Origin: Lingula anatina
Taxonomy: Eukaryota; Brachiopoda; Lingulata; Lingulida; Lingulidae
DNA: 64,000 nucleotides
Direction of reading: 5' to 3'
NCBI RefSeq assembly: GCF_001039355.2
Contig: NW_019775867.1
Span: 76,209-140,208 of the forward strand
Below, one piece after another: positions 1 to 12,089 of this stretch; within the stretch, counting starts at the first letter, position 1; each line of letters opens with the position of its first letter. Under the pieces are notes generated by a model that ran no database searches, was not told the origin of the DNA, and saw nothing but the letters and a program-made list of their open reading frames with translations. The position numbers were made by a program, and so were the translations under genes.

Positions 1-269
1 CCATCTGCCAAATGTTTTCCTTTACCGACTTACACATCCGTTAATTTTTTCCGTGATACGAGCGCATGCTCTTTTCATATAGCATTAATCTTATGAATCT
101 AAAGACGTACATTGACGTTAAACAGTATGTACAGGGTATAAAAGAACGAGAATGACGTCTTTGTATAGTGCGCAATTGAAAAAAACGTGGTGCTTCAAAT
201 GATCATATTATTTTAAAGTTGAATAAATTTTTGTATATAAATGCCAAAATAAGATGCTGTATTGATCTA

Positions 270-1658
270 CACACACTGGACAAAAGAAGTGTCACCCCTA
301 CTGAGCCAATAATATGGGGGAGATAAATGACTGCGGAATGATATGCTCCTGGTATCATTTTATTAACATCAAATTTCACAAAAAATCACAAAATGAGAAC
401 AAAATATACATTCTACCAAAATATGCAGTTTCAAGTCCAAAATTAGTACTTAGTGGCATAGCCACGTGACCTAATAAAAGGTGCCAGTCTACGAAGCAAG
501 GTTTCATATAATTGTCTGATGCGTTCAGGGCTAATGCTGGCCCAAGCATGAAACACTGAATATAACAGAGTTTCTCTGCTGGTTAGACGGGCATTTGTAA
601 AAAAGTTTTGACATATCATTCCACACATTTTCTATTATGTTTGCATCCGGACTCCGGGCAGGCCACATCACCCTGCGAATGTCCTGTTGGTCAAACCAAT
701 CATCAACTGTTCTGGGCCTGTGACAAGGAGCATTGTCATCCTGGTGAACAAATGGATAATTCCTGTCACCAAACATGTTAGTAATAGATGGTAGCAAGCC
801 CGACTCCAAAACATCGATATATTTCTAGTGATTCATGTTTCCATTAACCACTATCAATTCGCCCAAGCCATGGATGCTGATGCAGCCCCACACCATGACG
901 AATTTGCTGCTCCGGGTTCGAAAATTAAGTGCATGTGGTTCAAATGCTTTACCAGCAGTTTGCCAGCATAGTACCCGTCTGTCATCAGAGGTCAGACCAA
1001 AGCGACACTCATCAGAAAAAAATATATAGGACCAATTGTCATGATCTGTCCAGTTCCAGATCCTGTTGACCCTAGTTTACTCTACGTTGCCTGTTTTGTA
1101 ACGATATAAGAGGTTTCAGTCTTGCTACCCTGCTGTACACTCTCTGAGCATGTAACCGACGCCTAGCAATTTTCACAGACACATTCTTATGTGTGAAATT
1201 GTTCCATTGTGTTGTTAACTGACAAGCAGTGTCGAACTTTGACAACCTGGACATCAAAATCAGTCGTCGGTCTTCACGGCCAGTATTTTTTTCTTGGACG
1301 ACCCATCAGAGGCAATTTGTCTCTTGATCCAGTGTTTCTATACCGAGATCAGACCCTCTGCACGGTTCTGACTGAACAAGTCAATTGTATCGATATTCTG
1401 ACATTGCTTATATTCCGCCTCTTCAGGTTAATAACTTGCACCTATAACCGTTAGATAATTGCCTGTATCTTGCCATATTGGAGGAAGACAGGAATAACAT
1501 TTGCTGTACATGTACAAGACCAACAATACAATTCCATGGTATAGCGGTTTTATACTCATTAGTCACATTATAAGTAGACCAGGCATTATAAGTACCTGAG
1601 ATCTGCCTACTTTTATTACTCTGAGTTAGGGGGTGACACTTCTTCTGTCCAGTGTGTG
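270..1658 (-). mobile_element. Tc1/mariner-like DNA transposon, decayed
   Basis: The element is bounded by near-perfect terminal inverted repeats of about 30 bp. The left end begins CACACACTGGACAAAAGAAG (from 270). The right end (about 1629-1658) reads as its complement with one mismatch in the outer part. Each end abuts a TA dinucleotide (268-269 and 1659-1660), the target-site duplication of the Tc1/mariner superfamily. The 1.39 kb length is usual for these elements. The interior carries a minus-strand transposase remnant. Frame disruptions in that remnant show the copy is inactive, although its ends are intact. Confidence 0.85.
443..1257 (-). pseudogene. Tc1-like transposase remnant (frameshifted)
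   Basis: Three minus-strand reading frames together give a Tc1-like transposase. About 1072-1257 matches the N-terminal DNA-binding region. About 830-1030 contains a segment ending in FFSDE, resembling the first catalytic Asp region. About 531-809 contains HQDDNAPCHR and later WPARSPDANIIENVW, the characteristic block around the second and third catalytic acids. 443-628 holds the C-terminal helical part. The frame changes after ENVW and elsewhere, and stops interrupt the middle, so no full protein is encoded. The gene lies inside an element with intact inverted repeats. Family assignment is firm; the exact clade is not determined. Confidence 0.8.
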
Positions 1659-1784
1659 TACATATTGCTTAATCAAATTTTATGTGATTTTCTTCTACTA
1701 ATTTCAGAGACTCCCAACTACTGAGTTTCCGGGAAATAGGATACATGCTCCATGAAAGATCTAGGCTTCAGATCCAGACTGCCA

Positions 1785-2575
1785 TGATGGTGGCATTCTC
1801 GGTTGTCTTGCCATGATGCTGGCAGTCTTGGTCGTCCTGCTATGAATGCTTGCAGTCTTGGTTGACCTGCCATGATGCTGGCAGCCTCAGTCGTCCTACC
1901 ATGATGCTGGAAGTCTGGGTCATCCTGCCACGTCCTGGCAGTCTGGGCCGTCCTGCCATGATGCTGGCAGTCTCTGTTGTCCTTTCATGTTCTAGCATGC
2001 AGTCACGAATGTTCTGACATAATGCTGGCAGTCTGGGTCGCCCTGCCATGATGCTGGCAGTCTGGGTCATCCTGCCATGATGCTGGCAGTCTGGGTTGTC
2101 TTGCCATGATGCTGGCAGTTTCAGTTGTCCTGCCATGATGCTGGAAGTCTGGGTCATCCTGCCACGTTCTGGCAGTCTGGGCCGTCCTGCCATGATGCTG
2201 GCAGTCTCAGTTGTCCTGCCATGAAGCTGGCAGTCTCGGTTGTCCTGCCATGATGCTGGCAGTTTCGGTTGTCTTGCTATGATGCTGGCGGTCTCGGTTG
2301 TCCTGCCCTGATGCTGGCAGTCTGAGTTGTCCTGCCATGATGCTTGCAGTCTGGATCGTCCTGCCATGATGCTTGCAGTCTGGGTCGTCCTACCATGTTC
2401 TGGCAGTCTCGGTTGTCCTGACATGATGCCGGCAGTCTCAGCTGTCCTGTCATGAATCTGGCAGTCTCAGCTGTCCTGCCATGTTCTGGCAGTATCGGTT
2501 GTCCTTCCATGTTCTGGCAGTTTCATTTGTCCTGCCATGATGCTGGCAGTCTTGGTTGTTTCACATTTCACAAAA
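1785..2575. repeat. 29-bp minisatellite array
   Basis: About 27 head-to-tail units of a 29-bp motif, typified by TCCTGCCATGATGCTGGCAG plus nine more bases. Units differ by point changes and a few indels. Each unit contains CTGCCA...TGGCAG, a 6-bp inverted repeat with a 6-base loop. Because 29 is not a multiple of three, consecutive units are read in all three frames. This creates a 194-codon open frame on the minus strand with a 29-residue super-period. That frame is a product of the repeat, not a gene. Confidence 0.95.
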
Positions 2576-4286
2576 ATCAGTTTTACCCCCAAGCAGTCAC
2601 CTTTGCCCCTGTTCTCATTTGGACTCCAAGTGTTGTGATCTAGCCAATATCATACTAGTCTACCTGACAGCAGCACCAGCCGGACAGCCAGCAAACAAAG
2701 CCACGTGTTATCCTCTCTACCTTACTTAACAGGCAATCCGTCAATATAGAGTGCAGTGAAAAATTTACAACTGGTTTAAAATCAACATTATGTAGTAGGC
2801 ATTTTCAACTGAGAACTAAATTATTAATGGCATTTCTTCATCTGAATTATACATGGTACAGTGTACCAGGCAGTACCAGAAGTGATATACGCTTAATTCC
2901 TGTATATATATTCCTCCAATGAAATGCAGATTATGTATTTGTGAAAACGCATCCAACTTATTAGCTCTTGGTAGTTTTCATGCAGCCTGGTTTTGGTTGA
3001 AATAAAATTTTTCCTCGTGTACTCTTAAATATGAATCTGTACTTAAGTGTGAAGCTGTGTACTTTAAGCTGAGCGATCTTGATGACCACAGTGTACAGCT
3101 CTTCATATATTTTGTGATCTTATGTGGGCAGTTAGACTCTATGACATGAACAATGAACAGTTCACTAAATGATGTGATACCTATATAGACCAATATATTT
3201 CTTGATCATAAAGTTTGTTTATTGTTTATATTGCATAATTTAGTCTTTTACAAAGCCTTTTTTGCAGTAATGAATAAACTTGGAATAGTAATCATTGAAA
3301 GGAACATATTGATGGCTATTTTCTTTGTCATTTCCTGGGTAAAATAAGAAAAGGCAATGTGCGCTATTTAACACACATTGGTAATGTAGTGAAGATGTAG
3401 ATGGCATCCTATTCAAATTGATTGATTTTTTACCACCATTTAGGTGATAGTTCATCAGCTGCAGTGCAGTCTTCTGTTGAGCATTTTTGTAATTTAAGTG
3501 TTTAGAAACACTGTTCTGTTGTTTTTAAGTTTATTTCTCTGGAACAATCTCAAAATAGTGAATGGAAACATGGAAGGACGCAATTATTGGAAGCATTTTT
3601 CTTTTGTATTAAATGAATGCAGTTTTAGTAATGTTTTTTTATAAATTGTTAATGGCATACTTTTCTTAGCTTCAGAACATTTCAAGTATAAATGCTTCTG
3701 ACACTTTACAATAATTATTTAATAATACTTATTTTTGAAATGTATTTTTATCATTGCCAACAAATTACGTTACATGTTTTTAAACAGTTGCACGGACAGC
3801 ACTTGCACTGGTTTCAAGTTAAATTTAAGCTATTGTTTATACAATATTTTACCAATCAGCCCCCTACTTACTTACTGTACTCAGTCCAAAATTATATTGT
3901 AAATGGTAACTTGAGATCATTTAATAAATAACTTCTTACACCATGTAAAGCTAGGTTAAAAACTTATAGTGAATGCACTTGAGAAGCCCAGTGTACAATG
4001 TAGTGATAAGACACAAATCAAAACTCTTATCTATAATTTTATAGCTGAATGCCCCAGGTTTTCAATTGACCATAAAATTTGTACTATATATAAATTATCC
4101 AAAAATCTTAACTGTTAATTTTACTCTTATTGATTTTTATTACATTCCAGTAAATAACTGAATTTGTCTTGAAATGATAGCAAAGAATACATCTTTTTTT
4201 TTTCAATATTGCTCCAACTCCTGGTTTTATTATCAGTTTGTGGTTTGTCATTTTTAATTTGCAGAGTATAATATATCTTGATCTCC

Positions 4287-4335
<49 letters not shown>

Positions 4336-5880
4336 TGTTTTCGAATTAACAATATATTTAAAGAATAATAAAATTTTTAAAAAATTGTGGTAATTTTCCT
4401 TATACAGTTGTACCTGATCTAAGGTGTACATTATAAATGGGTGATGTAAAGAATTCTAATCAGGAAAAGTAGATAAAATGCAAGTAAATAGCATGCTTTT
4501 TTATTTTCTATTTCGGAGTCCAAATTTCTGTATCTTTCTTTCCAACTGAAAATGCTACAAATAAATTACATTCAGAACGTCTATACCCAGTGAAGGATGA
4601 CCTCGTGCTATTGATATTCAAACCACGTGAGCGCCGAAGAAACAGAAATGAAAGGTTACACAGTAAAAGAAAAACGCGTTCTGGGAAGGGGAGAGAAATG
4701 TGGAGAAAATGGGGATCTTTATAAAGTAAAAGTATTTTCCTTTTTTCCAGTCTATAAAAAGTGTCTTATTTTTCTTCCAGTCGGCGTTTACATGTGTACA
4801 AAAAGCGGTACAAATAACCTCCAATCTTCTGCGAGTAGTTACTGTAGGCTTACTCCCGCTCCACCTTGCATTTTCCTCAGCTAGCCTATGGCCCAGAAGA
4901 TATAAAGAGGACTTTTTAAAAAACCATGTCGGTCATAAAAACATTTTATTCGTGATGAGACAAAATAAACTGAAGCAACTCTGCGTGTACCTACGTAAAT
5001 TGTATCGAATTTCGGGCTGTTGTGCAAATTTATAGAATAGACCAAATTTACACAGAGAGGACATTTTCCCAGACATTTTCTTTCGAACCTCCCGACCCTC
5101 CCCCCCTCAACTCGGCTACGGACCCGATTATGGGTACTGATACCTAAAAATCGTTGAGGAAATACAACATGCTTAGTTGTGTAAAACAATCTGTGTTCTG
5201 AATTTCATTTCTTTTTCCGTTAGAAGTGAAATGCACGAACGAGACTTTAAACTTAAAAAAAAATGTACAGCTACAAAACCGGTTTATGGATAATGACATT
5301 AGACAAATGATCACATTACTGTCATTCACTTATACATATTTATAAAGAAGTAACTTCACAAACATCCCAGGCATTATCTAGAGCAATTGGCCGGGACACC
5401 TGCGCAGGGAGTGGTTTACCGCTGTTGTTTCTCACCCCTGGTTTTAATTATGCTGACAGCCTCAGTTTTTATCCAATTTATGTTCTCTTCCTTACAAAAC
5501 AGACATTTCGCAATTCAATATTAAGCGCATATTCTGTTATTTTGATGATGATGTAGTCACTGTGGCCAAACATGAATTATGCCAGGATTCGGGTTTTGCG
5601 TTACTGTAAGCACTAGGATGTCGAATATCCCTGCGATCTCCTGTCACATTATACATGTAGATGAAGGTAAAAAAAATGAATTCGGATTTTGTCTTCAGAA
5701 AGTGGAACATTAAGTGACACCGTTTCGAAATAATTATTATTTTATTATCTTTTCATCACCATCACTGGCGGATCCAATTAAGGTACAAATAACCTGACGT
5801 GTTATCTCCCTTTATTTTCCTCTGAATTTTCCTGTAATCAGTCCTCAAGAAGAACACAGGGGCGGATCCAGGATTATTTG
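2576..5880. other. AT-rich intergenic stretch, no gene recognised
   Basis: The longest open frames are short, low in complexity and carry no motif I recognise. The stretch holds a (TG)n tract at about 4290-4338 and otherwise unremarkable AT-rich sequence. A short piece near 5858-5880 (GGGGCGGATCCAGGATTATT) looks like the edge of a dispersed repeat running into the poly-G gap. Confidence 0.6.
4290..4338. repeat. (TG)n microsatellite
   Basis: About 24 nearly uninterrupted TG dinucleotides, with one TATG interruption near the end. Confidence 0.95.
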
Positions 5881-6130
5881 AAGGGGGGGGGGGGGGGGGG
5901 GGGGGAGNNNNNNNNNNNNNNNNNNNNNNNNNNNNNNNNNNNNNNNNNNNNNNNNNNNNNNNNNNNNNNNNNNNNNNNNNNNNNNNNNNNNNNNNNNNNN
6001 NNNNNNNNNNNNNNNNNNNNNNNNNNNNNNNNNNNNNNNNNNNNNNNNNNNNNNNNNNNNNNNNNNNNNNNNNNNNNNNNNNNNNNNNNNNNNNNNNNNN
6101 NNNNNNNNNNNNNNNNNNNNGGGGGGGGGG
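5881..6130. other. Assembly gap flanked by poly-G
   Basis: 213 unknown bases (5908-6120) are flanked on both sides by runs of G (about 23 before, 10 after). The gap evidently lies in a homopolymer or G-rich repeat that could not be resolved. Open frames spanning it are artefacts. Confidence 0.95.
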
Positions 6131-6992
6131 TCCGCGGAAGCTGTGCTCGCCTAGTATCACTCTATCACATAACGTCAGACCAGGGAATTATATAGGATAT
6201 AACTTAGACCTTGTTCGCACTGAGCGGTACATTTAACTGAAACTCTTCACTTTATGAGGTCTTTTAACACGTAAATACTCTGCAAAGGCTTTTGCTACCT
6301 TTCGCAACTTCTTCTGAACTTTACTTCTCGCTTTAAAGCTGCCAATTTATCACCCTACCGTGTCGAGGGCGAGGGAGGGGGGGCCATTTAGGTAACTCTC
6401 TTACGTACATTCCAAGCCTTGGCAGTCCTTCTACTCTCCACCAGGGGTCGGCTAGGGGACGGTGGTGTTTTATTATTTTTGTTTTCAAAGTTTCTCGCTG
6501 GACAACACGAAAACTGGTGCAGAATTGGCCAGAAAAATATCTGTGACATTTTAATGAAAAATTCTCTGTGTAGCCCTGGTAGGGGTTACTACTGTCCTTT
6601 CAACAATACAAGCGAGACTCCAGCTGATTCTGATGCTGTCTCAACCATGATTGTGACGGATTCCACAGATATCACCCCCATTGTGTTAGAGAAGTCATAA
6701 CCTGAGACGGGGGAGAGGAGGGAGATAGCATGTACGTGCATTGCAATGATTGGAGTGTCTGACAGGGAATATAGTGGGGTGGGGAGGGGGAGGATAACGG
6801 GGATGGATGTAGGGGAAAGGAAGGGAGACACAAAAAGGTCAGTTCGTTACAACAGTCTTACTAACTCACGGGGAACAATTATTTTCAAGTTGTCCGACAG
6901 TATCTAAAAGAAATTTCTAGAAACTCGCCTCAACTTAACTGTGGCGGTGTAAGTAGTAGTAGCAGTGCATGTAGTAGTAGGCCTACAAGATG

Positions 6993-7133
6993 TACCCTAG
7001 GTTCTAGATTCCGGTATTGCCAGCTCGATCTTGATTTCATATATAACCCATATCGCAATACCAGTGAAAGTGACTCCAAGGTATATTAAATATTAAACAA
7101 ACTATCTTTCACGTTGCTCTGACACTCAGGGTA
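6993..7133. mobile_element. 141-bp MITE with 8-bp target duplication
   Basis: The insert starts TACCCTAGG and ends CTCAGGGTA, so it has short terminal inverted repeats (TACCCTRAG). It is flanked by direct repeats ACAAGATG at 6985-6992 and 7134-7141. The second copy of the duplicated unit has a single ACAAGATG (13594-13601) and no insert, an empty site. An 8-bp target duplication is typical of the hAT and P superfamilies. The element encodes nothing, and assignment to hAT is inference. Confidence 0.85.
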
Positions 7134-7253
7134 ACAAGATGCAGTCGTCGACTGTGATAGTTATAGTAGCAGTATTTAGAGTAGAAGTATAGAAGGCAAT
7201 GTATATTGGCATAGGCTGTACAGGTAGCCTACATAAGTAATACTCACTGCCCA

Positions 7254-7291
<38 letters not shown>
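7254..7291. repeat. (CA)n microsatellite, copy A
   Basis: About 18 CA dinucleotides. The corresponding tract in copy B (about 13714-13753) is interrupted by TACACACA units, so the two copies have diverged here. Confidence 0.9.
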
Positions 7292-7295
<4 letters not shown>

Positions 7296-9486
7296 ACAGT
7301 TTTTGACAACAATAAAAAAATATGAGGCCGAAATTTCTCTCAGGTGCGCCCACAAACATTTCAAAAACTACGCATAATTCCCGACTTAACAATTTACCAG
7401 ATATCTAATCCTAGGTTACATTTGTCGTATACGATGCCCGTACATGGTGTCCATGTATTGCCCATATGTCCCTACTCGTGGGGCGTCCGTTACTTTACCT
7501 CAAAGTCTTTGGGACAAATGGTACGGCGCCCGTACCGAACGTGCTTGTCCATATACACTTTTACGGTGCAATAAACACGGCAATTTGATTTCGATTTCAT
7601 CGTGAAAAATGTAGCCTGGCTTTAGCAGAACGCTGATAATGATAATCTCCCCCAATAGTGATATCCGACATAAGACGACAGAGTGGAATTTAATATTTAA
7701 TATTAATTTGGTTTTTGATTTTATTAATATCTCGACTAAACCTATTTTTAACTTGTCTGTCCCCACACACTCTCTCTCTCTCGCACGCGTTTTTAACCTC
7801 TTAATCTTTCTTGCTAATCCAAAATATGTTCTCTGTCACTGTGAAGACATTTCAAACCTTAGTTAATACGGCAAATGAGCCGTAGGCTTCCCTCTACCAA
7901 GGCCGCAGTTAATGTGCTGTGGACATTTTTTGCTTTTGCAGTACAGATATTATCCATCTATTTAACCAGAAGCGCATCTTTGAATATCTAGTGAAAAATC
8001 AATCTATGGCCCTGGTAGAGGGTAGCCAGAGGCTGCAGTGTGTTGATTTTGATGTGGTCTCAGCCATGATTGTGACGGACTCCACAAATATCACCTAATT
8101 GTGTTAGTGAAGACATAACGCGAGACGGGGAGGGGGATGAAATGTTCATAAAGAAATGACCTAATAAGCCATTGGAAATGACAACATGCTGTTTAGTTTA
8201 AATTAAAGGTCGACGAACTTTTCAGTAGTTGGATTAAAAGGAAATATGTTGATATAAAACGGCACAAAAATGATGGGAGGAGGGTATGATGATGGTATAA
8301 AAGATTTGAGAGAGTCGGGGAAATTGAGTTTTGAGAGCGTTTTGGTGTTTACTGGCATCCTTAACTGGCAAAGCGTCAACGCTACGAAAGGAACTAAAAT
8401 TAAATTAGGTTAAAAATGGAACATAAAGTGCCGACAGAGTTTACGTGGAGTCAAAGATTGATATTTTTGAACTACACAAACTGTCAGCAATTTATTTTCA
8501 CATTAAGTATGTTTGCCGACTAGTGCTGGCACGAAATATTGCACATTTTATTTATACATGTACACTGCGGCCTATATGCGCGACAATCCAGAATATACAT
8601 CACATAACATAAAACAAAAGTGCTAATGAATGAGCCGAATTGTCGAAATGTCCAAATAGGCCATGGGCTAAAAATATTAAGATTGCTGTTTGAAGGACAG
8701 AATGATAATTTTCTTTCATTTTTTAAATTTTAATTAAAAAAAAAAATGAATTTGTTACGAAGTAGGATATTTGGGACTTCACAAAGAAACCTCAACAATA
8801 TTAAAAAAATGTTCCAGTAACATAAAAAGTTAGGCTAACGACGTGAGTGTCACCTCTACTTGAGGTGTGCAATAAGCCACACAACGGAGACTGAAATATC
8901 GGAGCGCAAAAATGGACTTGTTTTAATTATTGATTAAAACAGTCTGTTAGTATGACTAAGTTGTAAAACAGCCGGTAAAATTCTTGAAACATTGAAAGAC
9001 TTAATTGCATTGGAACATTATAAATTCTTAATTGCCGATTTAATTTTTCTATATCATTTTGTATAGTCAAAGTATTTTATTATAGCAAACTGCTTACAAG
9101 ACATTTATAACCGAGGCGTTTCTTGCCAAAGCATAAAAATAGCTTTTACGTGTGTGTGTGTGTGTCAGGTGGGGGAGTAGGTCGTGCGCGGGAATCTCTC
9201 TCTCTGGCAATTGCCAATGTTGACAGGTATGTAATGGTCCGGGAGAAGGGAGGAAGTTGAGTTAAAACAGTGTAAATGCTACAGTATTTGACCTCAAGAG
9301 CCTATCTTAACATGATTGTGACGGTGTCCATGAATTTCATCCTATTGTGCTAGTGAAGATAGCGATAAATGATAGAGGGCGCTGATATGATAATTTTCTT
9401 ATTATTCCTCCTGAGTATCTTAATAAACTTTTTAAAATACTCGAAACATTTTTTGTACTGAATAAACTTATTTCAGAACTGTCCAA

Positions 9487-10296
9487 ATTTCTTGAATCTC
9501 TTATATGAAAAAAGAGTATCATGTAACAGTGATTATCAGACGACTTATGAAGAGTCGTGATGTGCCTCTTCCAAAAAGCTGGAAAAATCAAGTTGTCTAA
9601 TCAAGGGACACGGATGTTTCTGTGCTTTTGGTTTCCCACTCTCCACGTGTACAATGCGAACGCCTGTAAATGATGTCCGGTACAACAAAGAAACGGCGAT
9701 ACATACCCATTGATGCATTCAAAAGACTATCGTGAGATTCAGCAACAGGTCTGATACCATTTCATGCATTAAAGACACCACATCCTACATCGCAAATCTC
9801 ACCAAGAAGTCATCTTGGAGAGTCTTCAATGTACACCATCAATTGATCACAGACTTAGTTATGGTTGAACTCACAGAGAAGACCATTAGGTCGTCGAATC
9901 GTTTGTTTGCAGAATATACGGTGTGCAGAAAACAGACTCGGTTGATGCAGCAAGACATATCCTGTTTGCAAGGCCGGGTAGACCGGAGGTTATGCAATCA
10001 ACAAGCGGTGCTCTCCGCTTCCACTTGATGCAAGCACATTACCAAGCAATGAGATGGTCTGGAGAAATGCTCACTGCCCCGTTCCTGAACTTCCTGCACC
10101 TGACGACTTGGGATAGAAACATAATTAATCAGGATTAAGGCTCATCCCCATGTCATTGAGCCCAATTTCCGAAGGTTGCCAAGAATTGATTTCATGCACC
10201 TGCCAGAAACAGTTCAGGCCACTTCGGTGCAAATACCACAAATCTGGGTTGAGGTACAAACTTTGTGATGCATGCGACTTCATAGACAATTGGCTC
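9487..10296 (+). pseudogene. CXC-tail / PIN-like repeat-family gene, decayed (copy A)
   Basis: Frames on the plus strand give, in order, a start matching KSRDVPLPKSWK (about 9545), SGTTKKRRYIPIDAFK (about 9672), LTKKSSWRVFNVHHQL, KTDSVDAARHILFARPGRP (about 9930), ALRFHLMQAHYQAM (about 10010), and a Cys-rich tail with SCTCQK and LCDACDFIDN (to about 10280). I recognise this as an abundant, repeat-like protein family of marine invertebrates and fish, often annotated as tesmin/TSO1-like CXC domain protein. It has several frameshifts and stops. About 205 bp present in copy B (16105-16306) is replaced here by a few filler bases. Confidence 0.65.
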
Positions 10297-11900
10297 CAAT
10301 AAACTCTTTTAGTATCAACAGGAACCAGTGAATATGTTAATAAAGGTAGTTAATTTGCAAAAAGGAGCATCTGACATCTGATGTATCACATTCCCTGACC
10401 CTGAGAACATACATGTGGGTTGCCTAGTTACAGAGATAAAGGAGAATAATGGTTTTCAGTAATGGCGGTTGCTTATGTGTGTGTTTAGGAAAATTAAATA
10501 AATCTAATTCTATCAGAAATGTCTTAATCATATTCCCTGGCCTTAAAAATTTAGGTATAGACACTTCATTTTTCATATTCGCTTGTTTAGTTACAGAGAT
10601 ATTGCAGAAAATTGGAAATCTGGCGGCCATTTTGTTTTAGCAAATTAGACAATAACGCAACATTTCACTTTGGAACCGTTTTAATCGGATTCAGCATGTC
10701 CAAATGATGCTTATAAGCCTCGTTCTCAACTTTTACATCACAATACCTCTTGCTTTTTATGCAGAGCCTTTTTTCAAAAATTCCACTAGACTATAGATCA
10801 ACACAAAAAGTCTTCAGTCTGAATTCTCACAACATTTATTTTTATGCTTCTTTAATTTTTTTAAACAAAGTCAAGTTGTTATATTATCTATGATTAAACT
10901 ACAAATATCATTTTTCATACATAGACATACTTTATAAACATGTCTGTAGCTGTCGTAACCTATTTCTTTTTCTAGGAAGCTCGCTGACGTAAAGAATATG
11001 TGTACTTACCTAAAAACAGGTGTATATGCGCTTATCTATTTACTGGTTAAGTAAGAATGTAAGCATGGTTTTATTGTGAATTTTTGATAAAAACGCAAAA
11101 AGGAGTTATCACAAAAAGAAACAAATATGATTGATTACATCATTCTAAAACTTTCAGTATTTAGTGACTAAATTAATTAACATTTACACAGATGCCATCT
11201 TACGGGTGACATGATAATTGCGATTTTGGAATAAAAATGGAAAATCGGTTTCTTTAATTACTCTTTTACCGAAGCACCCACGAACACAGTTTTTACGCCT
11301 ATTTAATGATACCATTTAGTACTCTAAAACCCTACCAGCGAGTTTTCTTAAAAGCCTTAGTTGAAATTTTATCGTTGACAAAACAAAATAATGCCTTTGT
11401 TTAATGAAAATCTGTAATAAGGGGCTCATAACCCCATAACTCATAACCCCATAACGATCGAATCAAATATGACCGACTCACTTGAATGCTTGTTACGTAG
11501 TCCCCGTGGGGAATATATTCAGTGTCTTATCAGGAAATAAGCGGCAACCTTTTTAGTGGATCGCCATATCTGATCCGCGGGTCTGTTAGTCCGCTGTTCT
11601 GATTGTGCTCTTTGAGTCGCCTACATGTATGCTTATGCATAGCAATGAGAAATCTAAACGCCGATATTTTTTATATTTCAAGAGTTTTTATACAAAGGTA
11701 GATGCATTATTGAATAACTAGATGCAGGAAAAAACTCATTTTCGGATGATGATAAACCCTTCCAGTATCCTTAAAGTAAAAACAAACGTTGAAGGCACAC
11801 GTTGAGCATTAGTCCCATTTGTAGCTAACATTTAATCTCCCAAGAAATTTCAACAGTAAATCATCATGCACAGTATTCAAAACAGTTCACAGCATTACGA

Positions 11901-12089
11901 TCAGTAAATCCCATTCTTAGTTCCAAGAAAATCCCTTTTGTAATGAAAAAAAAGACTCTCCAATTTAAAAACTGCTAAAAAGTCAAATTTGCACAACTCG
12001 CCAGAATACTCGAGAAAAAAATGTGTAAGTGGCGAGAAATTTTGAAAATCACAACTCGAAAACGGGTTTATATCCATTGTACAACGCAA
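11901..12089 (-). pseudogene. Fragment of a receptor CUB exon (copy A)
   Basis: Within this short minus-strand open frame, about 58 bp (11965-12022) match 26809-26866 in exon 1 of the GRL101-like receptor gene at about 55 of 58 positions. The shared peptide is LEYSGEL-C-x-FDFLAVF, part of the first CUB domain (receptor residues about 122-141). Similarity stops abruptly on both sides and the flanks look non-coding. It is a captured or residual exon fragment rather than a gene. Confidence 0.65.

Noticed and set aside
1840-2424. 194-codon minus-strand open frame
   Set aside because: Produced entirely by the 29-bp minisatellite; its 29-residue period is three repeat units.
5762-6195. Open frames through the first gap
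   Set aside because: They consist of unknown residues flanked by poly-Gly or poly-Pro from the G-run.
6419-6700. 93-codon open frame repeated as 13107-13328
   Set aside because: Its repetition is explained by the tandem duplication, and the peptide overlaps the short motif that recurs out of frame elsewhere in the unit.
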